Assembly: GCF_045617425.1 (NCBI RefSeq)
Contig: NZ_JAZLIO010000015.1
Location: 1 to 64,000 of the forward strand
DNA length: 64,000 bases
DNA from: Carnobacterium_B sp045617425
GTDB lineage: Bacteria; Bacillota; Bacilli; Lactobacillales; Carnobacteriaceae
Direction: 5' to 3'
The position numbers were made by a program, and so were the translations under genes. Positions 1 through 7,043 of the stretch are shown piece by piece (the stretch's first letter is position 1; each line of letters starts with the position of its first letter). Below the pieces are notes generated by a model that saw only the letters and a list, made by a program, of their open reading frames with translations, was not told the origin of the DNA and did not search any database.

Positions 1-66
1 CGTTCCAAATCCAATAGCCGGCAAACTTGTTCCATCATTTAATTCGAATTTCTCAATTTTTGTCAT
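1..66 (-). CDS. Aldo/keto reductase, N-terminal part only
   Basis: The first 22 codons of a gene that runs off the left edge. The reading begins MTKIEKFELNDG and continues to LPAIGFGT, the usual first beta strand of the aldo/keto reductase fold (compare the complete family member near 52.5-53.4 kb, which has EIPVLGYGTW). A GAAAGGATG ribosome binding site precedes the ATG. The family reduces aldehydes and ketones with NADPH in the cytoplasm; substrate cannot be judged from this fragment. Confidence 0.8.
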   Translation of the reverse strand, partial: MTKIEKFELNDGTSLPAIGFGT

Positions 67-291
67 TTTACTTTCATCCTTTCTATGAATTATTACACTA
101 TTTAGTATAAAGGAATAAGGAAAGAGTATCATGTAATACGCTTTACAGTATGTCGAAGCATATTATTAAAATAACATTTCGATCTCATTAGTATGCTACT
201 TAAATACAACTTATTATCAGTATCTCTTCCTCTTTACGTATGATATGATTATCACAACTATATATTCTAGAATAGACAACAGGAGGAAATC

Positions 292-1146
292 ATGACAAAA
301 TTTATTATCACTACTGAGAGCGGATCTGACTTATCTTCAGAACTTATCGAACGCTACAACATTCAAGTTATCCCCATGCATGTTACTATGGGTTCGGAGA
401 CCTTTGATGACGGCAGTTTTGACGTTGAAGATGTTTATCGGTTTTATGATCAAACCGGTACCTTGCCAAAAACTGCGGGAACGACTCCACAAGATAACAG
501 TGTTGTTTTTGAACAAATCTTTGCAAATTTTCCAGAAGCTCACATTATTCATATTGCGTACTCAGCAGTCACAACAGTATCTTATACTTCTTGCACTATT
601 GCAGCTGAAGATTTTAAAAATATTCATATCGTTGATAGTAAAAATGTTTCCGGCGGCTTAACTGCTGTGATTGTTGCAACTGCAAGATTCATTGAAAATA
701 ATCCAAATACCACGGCTGAAGAAATTGTTGCTTTTGTGGAAGATGTCCGTGAACGTACACGTTTTGTTTTCTTGCCTCAATCCTTACTTTATTTGAAAGC
801 TGGAGGACGAGTTTCAAATGTAGCGTATCTTGGTGCATCCCTTTTGAACCTTCACCCTACTATTATTCTTAAGGACGGCTATTTAGTGGCTTCAAAAAAA
901 TATCGCGGATCGTTTGATCGTTGTCTAAAAAATACCGTTAAGGATTTCATTAAGAATTATGACATTGATCCAGAGACATTGATCATTGGTGGGACAAAAA
1001 GATTGAGTGAAGATCATAAACAATTCGCTAAATCTTTGTTGCAAGAAGCAGGTTACAATGACCCTTCTTGGTTCTCAGCTGGTTCTGTTATTTCAAGCCA
1101 TGGCGGGCCTGGTGCTTTTGGTATTATTGGAATCGAAAAGAACTAG
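292..1146 (+). CDS. DegV family fatty-acid-binding protein
   Basis: A 284-residue cytoplasmic protein of the DegV family, whose members bind a long-chain fatty acid between two domains; in Firmicutes the FakB paralogues hand fatty acid to the kinase FakA. The N-terminal strand with TTESGSDLS and the C-terminal HGGPGAFGIIGIE are family hallmarks, and the length is normal for the family. The ATG has an AGGAGGAAAT site one base upstream. It is monocistronic, closed by a strong terminator. Whether it is a FakB acting with FakA or another DegV paralogue cannot be told here, since no fakA is nearby. Confidence 0.9.
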   Translation: MTKFIITTESGSDLSSELIERYNIQVIPMHVTMGSETFDDGSFDVEDVYRFYDQTGTLPKTAGTTPQDNSVVFEQIFANFPEAHIIHIAYSAVTTVSYTSCTIAAEDFKNIHIVDSKNVSGGLTAVIVATARFIENNPNTTAEEIVAFVEDVRERTRFVFLPQSLLYLKAGGRVSNVAYLGASLLNLHPTIILKDGYLVASKKYRGSFDRCLKNTVKDFIKNYDIDPETLIIGGTKRLSEDHKQFAKSLLQEAGYNDPSWFSAGSVISSHGGPGAFGIIGIEKN

Positions 1147-1183
1147 CTCATAAAAACTTTCTAATTAAATTATTCATTAAAAA

Positions 1184-1232
1184 GCTACTTTTAGGAACCT
1201 GTTTACCTACAGGTTCCTTAAAGTAGTTTTTT
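1184..1232 (+). terminator. Rho-independent terminator after the DegV gene
   Basis: A long stem pairing CTACTTT-AGGAACCTGT with ACAGGTTCCTT-AAAGTAG, followed by a run of seven T. Confidence 0.9.
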
Positions 1233-1336
1233 TAATTTTATTTATCTCTAAATGATTCCTTTCAAGTCCTATCAGTAATTATAAGTTCTAATCCTTCATT
1301 TTTTCTTAGACTAAAACAAAAAGTCATATAATTTTG

Positions 1337-1366
1337 TTGACAATATATATAGAAACATGTTAAGTT
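1337..1366 (+). promoter_or_regulatory. SigA-type promoter of the zinT-like gene
   Basis: A perfect -35 TTGACA at 1337-1342 is followed after 17-18 bases by a -10-like TTAAGT/TAAGTT that runs into the Zur box, so bound repressor would cover the -10 and start site. Confidence 0.6.
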
Positions 1367-1393
1367 TTAAAACGTAATGATTACGTTTTAAAA
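1365..1393. promoter_or_regulatory. Zur box (zinc repressor operator)
   Basis: A 29-bp nearly perfect palindrome centred on G1379 with core ACGTAATGATTACGT. It matches the Bacillus-type Zur operator core (CGTAATNATTACG). Its place over the -10 and start site of a ZinT-type gene supports zinc-dependent repression. Confidence 0.85.
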
Positions 1394-1411
1394 ACATTGG
1401 AGGACGAATAA

Positions 1412-2380
1412 ATGAAAAAAAAGTTAAGTCAATACATAGGATTGGTTGCTGTTAGTATTCTATTAGTAGCATGTGGAGACAATGTTGCTTCAGACCAAGA
1501 ATCACAAAGTAGTATGAGCGATCTAGCTGCTGAAAGTTATGAGAATCAAACTATTGAAATTAATGGTTTAGCAGATCACTACCATACAGGTGATTCTGTT
1601 GAACTAAGTGCTCTGCCAGAAAAAGAAACTGGAACAACTCAGTGGCAGTGGTATACAAGAGAAAACGAAGAAAGCGAATGGAAAGTTGTTGCTGGTCAAA
1701 GAACTAAAGACTTTATTGGAGAAGCTACTGCTGATGGGTTAGAAATCAAAGCTGCCTTAGTAGATGATAATGATGAACCTTATGCTGAATCGGAACCAGC
1801 TAAAATTGTTATTGATGACCACCATGGTCATGATGAAGCGAGCAAACAAATCTATGCAGGCTATTTTGAAGATAATCAAGTAGAAAATCGTGAACTATCC
1901 GATTTTGAAGGAGAATGGCAATCTGTCTTTCCTTACCTTCAGTCTGGTGATTTAGATGAAGTCTTTGAACATAAAGCAGAAGAAAGTGACGCTATGACTG
2001 CTGAAGAATACAAAGACTATTACACTATTGGATATGAAACAACTGTTGATCAAGTGGTTATTGAGGGAAATCAAGTTACTTTTTATGATGATGAAAAAGA
2101 CTATTCGGGAACTTACGAAAATGATGGCTATGAGATACTTAATTACGAAAAGGGAAATAGAGGCGTACGTTTTGTCTTTAAGTTAGTTAACGGTTCAGAA
2201 GAAATGCCTGAATACATTCAATTTAGTGACCACAATATTTTCCCGGAAGAATCTCACCATTATCATTTATTCTGGGGAGATGACAGAGACACCGTGTTAG
2301 AAGAAATGGATAACTGGCCAACTTATTATCCTGCTGACCTAGATGCAACTGGACTTGTTCAAGATATGTTAGCGCACTAA
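1412..2380 (+). CDS. ZinT-type zinc-binding lipoprotein with extra N-terminal domain
   Basis: A 322-residue surface lipoprotein. A signal peptide ends in the lipobox LVAC, with the lipidated Cys at residue 21. Residues about 46-135 form an accessory domain (motifs NGLADHYHTGD, QWQWYTRE, PYAESEP and VIDDHHGHD) that also occurs inside the next gene. Residues about 145-322 are a ZinT/YodA domain (IYAGYFEDNQVENRELSDFEGEWQ region, HHYHLFWG near the end), which binds zinc and usually helps load the zinc ABC transporter. In many streptococci and enterococci ZinT is fused to the C-terminus of AdcA; here it is separate. Transcription is probably controlled by the Zur box just upstream. Confidence 0.88.
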   Translation: MKKKLSQYIGLVAVSILLVACGDNVASDQESQSSMSDLAAESYENQTIEINGLADHYHTGDSVELSALPEKETGTTQWQWYTRENEESEWKVVAGQRTKDFIGEATADGLEIKAALVDDNDEPYAESEPAKIVIDDHHGHDEASKQIYAGYFEDNQVENRELSDFEGEWQSVFPYLQSGDLDEVFEHKAEESDAMTAEEYKDYYTIGYETTVDQVVIEGNQVTFYDDEKDYSGTYENDGYEILNYEKGNRGVRFVFKLVNGSEEMPEYIQFSDHNIFPEESHHYHLFWGDDRDTVLEEMDNWPTYYPADLDATGLVQDMLAH

Positions 2381-2444
2381 ACTATTTTAAACTCATTTTT
2401 TTAAATGTACTATCCATAAACAAATTTCAAATTAATTGATAACG

Positions 2445-2476
2445 ATCCATTTGTTGAATGCGTTTGGCAAATGGAT
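2445..2476 (+). promoter_or_regulatory. Inverted repeat just upstream of the adcA-like start
   Basis: Nine-base arms ATCCATTTG (2445-2453) and CAAATGGAT (2468-2476) separated by 14 bases, ending two bases before the AGGAGG ribosome binding site. There is no T run, so it is not an intrinsic terminator. It could be an RNA hairpin affecting translation or RNA processing between zinT-like and adcA-like genes, or a protein site. Confidence 0.45.
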
Positions 2477-2489
2477 TCAGGAGGAAAAT

Positions 2490-3746
2490 ATGAAAAAAAA
2501 ATGGTTTGTTTCAAGTATGCTCAGTTTATTTGCAGGTATGACTCTTTTTGGATGTGGACTAGAGCAATCTGACAGCGAAACAAAGAATAGCTCAGAATTA
2601 TCAGTTGTTACCACTTTTTACCCAGTTTATGAATTTACAAAAGAAGTAGCTGGTGATCGCGCTGATGTTTCTATGATCATAAAACCTGGAACAGATGCTC
2701 ACGGTTTTGAACCAAGTGCTCGAGATGTTGCTACTATAAATGATGCAGATGTGTTTGTTTACAGTAGTGGTGAAATGGAACCTTGGGTTGGTAGCCTGAT
2801 GAATTCACTTGATAGTGAAGACCTTATTGCTGTTCGTACAGCTGATGCTGATAATTTTATTAGTACTGAAACGCATGAACATGAGCATACAGATAGCAGT
2901 GATCACAGTGATGAGTCCCTTGAAGTGGATGTGGATGGAGATCTACCTACTACCGTTGAAGTTAATGGCCTAGCTGGTCACTACCATACTGGAGATATTG
3001 TTCAACTTGTTTCCGATTCAACTGAGATGAAAGATTCAACTAAACTGCAATGGTATATTCGTGAAGCTAACGCAGACTGGAAGGCAGTCTCAGATCAAAC
3101 AAAGGAGACATTTGAATATGAAACAATTGGTGAAAGTTTTGATGTCAAAGTTGTCTTTTCTGACGAAGCTGGTATTCCATACGCTGAATCTGATACAGTT
3201 GAGATCGTTATCGATGATCATGAAGGTTCAGATCCTCATATCTGGTTAGATCCAGTATTAGCTCAAGACCAAGTGACCGTCATCAAAGATGCATTGATTC
3301 AGGCTGACCCTGAGGGAAAAGCCGTCTATGAAGAAAATGCTGAAAAATTTATTTTAGAACTTCAAAAATTAGATGAAGAGTATAAAACAGCTTTGTCTTC
3401 TGCAACTAATCGTGTGTTTGTCGTTCAACATCAAGCATTCGGGTATATTGCTCAGCGATACAACTTAGAACAAATTGCTGTTGGAGGCATTTCTACTGAA
3501 GTAGAACCTAGCCCCTCACGTATTGCGGAAATCAGTAAATTAGTTAAGGGATATGATGTTCCTGTTATTTATTATCAACAAGGTGCAGACTCTTCTATTG
3601 CACAAACAGTAGGAAAAGAAACAGATACTGATATAGAAGTTTTATATGATCTCGAAAGTGTTTCTCAAGAAATGCAAGATGAAGGCATGGACTATCTAAG
3701 TTTAATGCGTAAGAATTTGAAGGCTTTACAATTAAGTATTCGTTGA
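2490..3746 (+). CDS. adcA: AdcA/ZnuA-type zinc ABC transporter substrate-binding lipoprotein with inserted domain
   Basis: A 418-residue lipoprotein (lipobox LFGC, Cys22) of the cluster A-I metal-binding family that delivers zinc to an AdcBC/ZnuBC permease, not encoded here. Metal-ligand landmarks are visible: the first His in AHGFEPS (about 71), PHIWLDP (about 250) and HQAFGYIA. The usual His-rich loop is replaced or extended by about 100 residues (about 141-247) beginning in HEHEH and containing NGLAGHYHTGD and PYAESDT, the same domain as in the preceding ZinT-type protein. It has no C-terminal ZinT domain. The start at 2490 was preferred over an upstream in-frame ATG because AGGAGGAAAAT precedes it and it gives a proper signal peptide. 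Confidence 0.9.
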   Translation: MKKKWFVSSMLSLFAGMTLFGCGLEQSDSETKNSSELSVVTTFYPVYEFTKEVAGDRADVSMIIKPGTDAHGFEPSARDVATINDADVFVYSSGEMEPWVGSLMNSLDSEDLIAVRTADADNFISTETHEHEHTDSSDHSDESLEVDVDGDLPTTVEVNGLAGHYHTGDIVQLVSDSTEMKDSTKLQWYIREANADWKAVSDQTKETFEYETIGESFDVKVVFSDEAGIPYAESDTVEIVIDDHEGSDPHIWLDPVLAQDQVTVIKDALIQADPEGKAVYEENAEKFILELQKLDEEYKTALSSATNRVFVVQHQAFGYIAQRYNLEQIAVGGISTEVEPSPSRIAEISKLVKGYDVPVIYYQQGADSSIAQTVGKETDTDIEVLYDLESVSQEMQDEGMDYLSLMRKNLKALQLSIR

Positions 3747-3861
3747 TTGATGATTGGATAATTGTAATAGGTGATTATTTTAAGAGAGAGAACACCTTTT
3801 TCAAGGAGTTGGTGGCGGTTCTAGCCGGAAATTTTAAAATTACTCAAGTCTATTAGCACTA

Positions 3862-3891
3862 TTGACAGGTCTCCTGAATTTTTGTTACTAT
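3862..3891 (+). promoter_or_regulatory. Promoter for the leader RNA and membrane protein
   Basis: TTGACA at 3862-3867 with a -10-like TTACTA/TACTAT after 17-18 bases. It places the transcript start near 3897, about 120 bases ahead of the coding region. Confidence 0.5.
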
Positions 3892-3900
3892 AACTATTAA

Positions 3901-4000
3901 ATTGATAACGTTTGGTTTGCTGCCGAGTAAACCTAGGATATACGTATTTTCTACTCCGATAGGCCCTGCAGGAGTAGAAGTTACGTGTATCCTTTTTTAT
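3901..4000 (+). ncRNA. Structured 5' leader with terminator-like hairpin (candidate riboswitch or attenuator)
   Basis: After a small GGTTT...AAACC hairpin (about 3913-3932), AGGATATACGTA pairs with TACGTGTATCCT and, inside it, TTCTACTCC pairs with GGAGTAGAA around the loop GATAGGCCCTGCA. The long stem is followed by six T, then the AGGAGG of the next gene. This is the architecture of transcription attenuation. It does not match the conserved cores I know for manganese, fluoride, magnesium, TPP, SAM, T-box, ZTP or NiCo leaders, so the class is not assigned. Confidence 0.5.
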
Positions 4001-4018
4001 GTTTAGGAGGAGATTATT

Positions 4019-4729
4019 ATTTTTTCACTTATTAGTTTGACCGTTGTTACTAGTTTTATAGATTCTTTTAACCCCTTTGCTATCGCCCAACAATTTACTT
4101 TACAAGGTCTGTTAAAAAAGACACACCACATTTGGTATTACATTGTAACGTTGTTTTTAACAAACTATTTAGCTAGCTTTATTTTCTATACCAGTGTATC
4201 GATTTTAAATGAACAATTTTTGTCAACCTATTGGACAGTACTCGCATTTCCAACTGCGCTCTTAGCTTTTATTATTGGTAGTGTTCTTATTTGGTACAGT
4301 ATTCGATCTTTTTTAATCAATTGGAAAACCAGACAGTTTCTTATGGATAAGAGTGATAATGAGTCAAAAGAACTAGAATTGAAGTTTTCTGACAAAAAAA
4401 TCACTCCAGCTTCTTTGATAAGTATTGGCTTTACAACTACGGTCGTTGAATTTTCAACCGCTGCTCCTTTTATTGCCTATTTGACAGTTGTTCAGCAATT
4501 TCAACCAACATTTGGTCAATTGTTAGTGCTACTACTGATCTATAACCTTATTTTTTCTTGGCCTTTATTTGCCTTGTATTTCTTATTTGTAGGTTTTCAA
4601 ACAACTTTTGAAAAGATATACACACACATGACCTTTGTGCTACAAATGGTTTCATCTTTTTTATTGCCTATATTATTTTTCATTATTGCGCTTTTATTAC
4701 TCATTTTTGCAAAAAAAATCATTTTTTAA
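4019..4729 (+). CDS. Polytopic membrane protein, GAP/LysE-like (exporter-like), non-ATG start
   Basis: About 236 residues with six hydrophobic segments and the N-terminal signature IDSFNPFAIAQQ, resembling GAP/Sap and LysE-superfamily exporters; a second related signature, GFTTTVVEFSTAAPF, begins the second half. The substrate is unknown. No ATG exists in frame: a TAG stop lies at 4004-4006 and the AGGAGG site at 4005-4010. An ATT codon at 4019 sits eight bases after it, whereas the first TTG (4037) is 26 bases away. I therefore place the start at ATT 4019, with TTG 4037 as the conservative alternative. The structured leader upstream suggests ligand- or metal-responsive control. Confidence 0.7.
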   Translation: MFSLISLTVVTSFIDSFNPFAIAQQFTLQGLLKKTHHIWYYIVTLFLTNYLASFIFYTSVSILNEQFLSTYWTVLAFPTALLAFIIGSVLIWYSIRSFLINWKTRQFLMDKSDNESKELELKFSDKKITPASLISIGFTTTVVEFSTAAPFIAYLTVVQQFQPTFGQLLVLLLIYNLIFSWPLFALYFLFVGFQTTFEKIYTHMTFVLQMVSSFLLPILFFIIALLLLIFAKKIIF

Positions 4730-4738
4730 TCTTAATTT

Positions 4739-4768
4739 TAGGGATTCAATATGTATCCCTATTTTTTA
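4739..4768 (+). terminator. Terminator after the membrane protein gene
   Basis: AGGGAT pairs with ATCCCT around a nine-base loop, followed by ATTTTTTATTT. Confidence 0.75.
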
Positions 4769-4774
4769 TTTATT

Positions 4775-4809
4775 TTTACTAAATTTTACTTGTGTTTATT
4801 TACTAAATT
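4775..4809 (+). promoter_or_regulatory. Direct repeat in the gal promoter region (possible GalR operator)
   Basis: TTTACTAAATT occurs at 4775-4785 and again at 4799-4809, 24 bp apart, about 45-80 bases before galK. A LacI-family regulator gene closes the operon, so an operator here is expected. No canonical -35/-10 pair is obvious. Confidence 0.4.
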
Positions 4810-4854
4810 ATTTAAACTAAGGGTAACAAAAAAGTTATTAAGGAGGAAACACAA

Positions 4855-6033
4855 ATGGATTTAACTGCTTTGAAAACAAAATTTACAGAACTTTTTAAAC
4901 AAACAAATATGAAAGCGTTTTTCTCTCCAGGGAGAATCAACTTAATTGGAGAACACACTGATTACAATGGTGGAAATGTTTTCCCTTGCGCAATTACTTT
5001 AGGAACATATGGTTTAGCTGCAAAAAGAGAAGATCAGATCATTAACTTTTATTCTGAAAATTTTTCTGAATTAGGAGTTATATCGATTGATTTAGATAAC
5101 TTAGAATACAATCCAGCCGATAAATGGACAAATTATCCTAAAGGAATGATTAAATTTTTAAAAGAATCGGATTATGCTATCAATCAAGGATTGGATATCC
5201 TTTATTATGGCAATATTCCAAACGGAGCAGGTCTTTCCTCTTCCGCTTCAATTGAGTTATTGACAGGATTTATAGTGCAAATATTATTTGATTTAGATAT
5301 TGATCGATTAGAGTTGATTAAAACTGGGCAACGAGTGGAAAATGATTTTATCGGGGTCAATTCAGGTATTATGGATCAATTTGCAGTAGGTAAAGGCGAA
5401 AAAGATACAGCGATTTTATTAGACTGCAACACTTTAGACTATGAATTGATTCCAGTGGTGTTAGAAAATCAGTCAATTGTTATCATGAACACTAAAAAAA
5501 GACGTGAGTTAGCTGATTCTAAATACAATGAACGACGCAGTGAATGCGATCAGGCATTAGCGGAATTGCAAAACGTTCTTACTGTTTCTTCATTAGGAGA
5601 ATTAGACGAACAAACTTTTGCTGACCATCAATCAGCCCTTTCAAATAAAACCATTCTAAAAAGAGCACGACATGCCGTAACTGAGAACCAAAGGACACTC
5701 AAGGCAGCCGTAGCTTTAAAGGCTGGAAATTTGGAAGAGTTTGGTCAATTAATGAATGAATCACATGTTTCCTTGAGAGATGATTATGAAGTAACTGGAC
5801 CAGAATTGGACGCAATAGTTCAAGCTGCCTGGGATCAGCCAGGGATTTTAGGTGCACGAATGACGGGTGCAGGATTTGGCGGATGTGCCATCGCAATCGC
5901 TGAAAACGATAAAATAGATAATTTTATTGACCAAGTTGGAAAACAATACCTAGATCAAATCGGCTACCCTGGCGAGTTTTATATCGCTCAAATTAGTGAT
6001 GGTCCTAAATTACTTGAGGAGGAATCAGCATGA
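4855..6033 (+). CDS. galK: Galactokinase
   Basis: A 392-residue GHMP-family kinase that phosphorylates alpha-D-galactose with ATP, the first Leloir step. The galactokinase signature GRINLIGEHTDYNGG begins near residue 26, the ATP-binding GAGLSSSAS near 123, and the C-terminal GARMTGAGFGGCA near 332. An AAGGAGGAAACACAA site precedes the ATG. First gene of galK-galE-galT-galM-galR; its last four bases overlap the galE start (ATGA), implying coupling. Confidence 0.98.
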   Translation: MDLTALKTKFTELFKQTNMKAFFSPGRINLIGEHTDYNGGNVFPCAITLGTYGLAAKREDQIINFYSENFSELGVISIDLDNLEYNPADKWTNYPKGMIKFLKESDYAINQGLDILYYGNIPNGAGLSSSASIELLTGFIVQILFDLDIDRLELIKTGQRVENDFIGVNSGIMDQFAVGKGEKDTAILLDCNTLDYELIPVVLENQSIVIMNTKKRRELADSKYNERRSECDQALAELQNVLTVSSLGELDEQTFADHQSALSNKTILKRARHAVTENQRTLKAAVALKAGNLEEFGQLMNESHVSLRDDYEVTGPELDAIVQAAWDQPGILGARMTGAGFGGCAIAIAENDKIDNFIDQVGKQYLDQIGYPGEFYIAQISDGPKLLEEESA

Positions 6034-7028
6034 CAGTTTTAGTATTAGGAGGAGCCGGCTACATCGGTTCTCATGCCGTTGACCAATTAATTGAACAACA
6101 ATATGATGTAGCAGTAATCGACAATTTACAAACTGGACACCGGGATGCGATTCATAAGGAAGTCCGATTTTACCAAGGAGATATTCGTGACAAAGCCTTT
6201 ATGGAATCTATTTTTGAAAAAGAGTCGATTGAAGGAGTTATGCACTTTGCAGCGAATTCTTTAGTAGGAGAATCAATGCAGCAACCGCTACAATACTTTA
6301 ATAATAACGTTTATGGTACTCAAGTAACTTTAGAAACTATGCAGAAATTCGCTGTTAAATCAATTGTATTCTCTTCTTCAGCTGCTACTTACGGTGAGCC
6401 TAAAGAAATCCCCATTAAGGAAACTGCAGACACCAATCCTGAAAGTCCATATGGAGAAACAAAATTGATGATGGAAAAGATACTGAAATGGTGTGACAAA
6501 GCTTATGATATGAAATTTGTAGCATTAAGGTATTTCAATGTAGCTGGAGCAAAACTAGATGGCAGTATTGGTGAAGATCATTCACCTGAGTCACATTTAG
6601 TTCCTCTTGTTTTACAAACGGCTTTAGGACAAAGAAATGAATTAACCATTTTCGGAGACGATTATGCTACTCCAGATGGTACGTGTATTCGTGATTATGT
6701 CCATGTCGTCGATTTAGTAGAAGCACATATTTTAGCGTTGAAATATTTAAAGTCAGAAAATAAAAGTACTATCTTTAATTTGGGCAGCAGTAACGGTTTT
6801 TCGGTAAAACAAATACTGAATACAGCACGTGAAGTTACTGGAAGAGAAATCCCTGCAACTGTAGCTGTACGTCGAGATGGAGACCCCAGCATATTAATTG
6901 CTTCAAGTGAGAAAGCAAAAACTATTCTAGGTTGGAAACCTCAATATACGCACATAAATGATATCATAGCATCAGCTTGGAATTGGCATAAAAACTCTCC
7001 TCATGGTTATGCAGATAAACAAAATTAG
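6030..7028 (+). CDS. galE: UDP-glucose 4-epimerase
   Basis: A 332-residue extended short-chain dehydrogenase that interconverts UDP-galactose and UDP-glucose using bound NAD. The Rossmann motif GGAGYIGSH is at residues 6-14, the SSSAATYG strand near 120, and the catalytic YxxxK at Tyr141/Lys145. Length and order are normal. It overlaps galK by four bases. Confidence 0.98.
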   Translation: MTVLVLGGAGYIGSHAVDQLIEQQYDVAVIDNLQTGHRDAIHKEVRFYQGDIRDKAFMESIFEKESIEGVMHFAANSLVGESMQQPLQYFNNNVYGTQVTLETMQKFAVKSIVFSSSAATYGEPKEIPIKETADTNPESPYGETKLMMEKILKWCDKAYDMKFVALRYFNVAGAKLDGSIGEDHSPESHLVPLVLQTALGQRNELTIFGDDYATPDGTCIRDYVHVVDLVEAHILALKYLKSENKSTIFNLGSSNGFSVKQILNTAREVTGREIPATVAVRRDGDPSILIASSEKAKTILGWKPQYTHINDIIASAWNWHKNSPHGYADKQN

Positions 7029-7043
7029 AAAGGATGAATGTAT

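Noticed and set aside
2436..2489. Upstream in-frame ATG for the adcA-like gene
   Set aside because: It lies within the inverted repeat region, has no ribosome binding site, and would bury the signal peptide 18 residues inside the protein.
3841..4000. Assignment of the leader to a known riboswitch (manganese, fluoride, NiCo or T-box)
   Set aside because: The conserved core sequences of these classes, as I know them, are absent.
4635..4820. 61-codon open frame overlapping the end of the GAP-like gene
   Set aside because: It crosses the terminator at 4739-4768 and is a frame shadow of a hydrophobic coding region.
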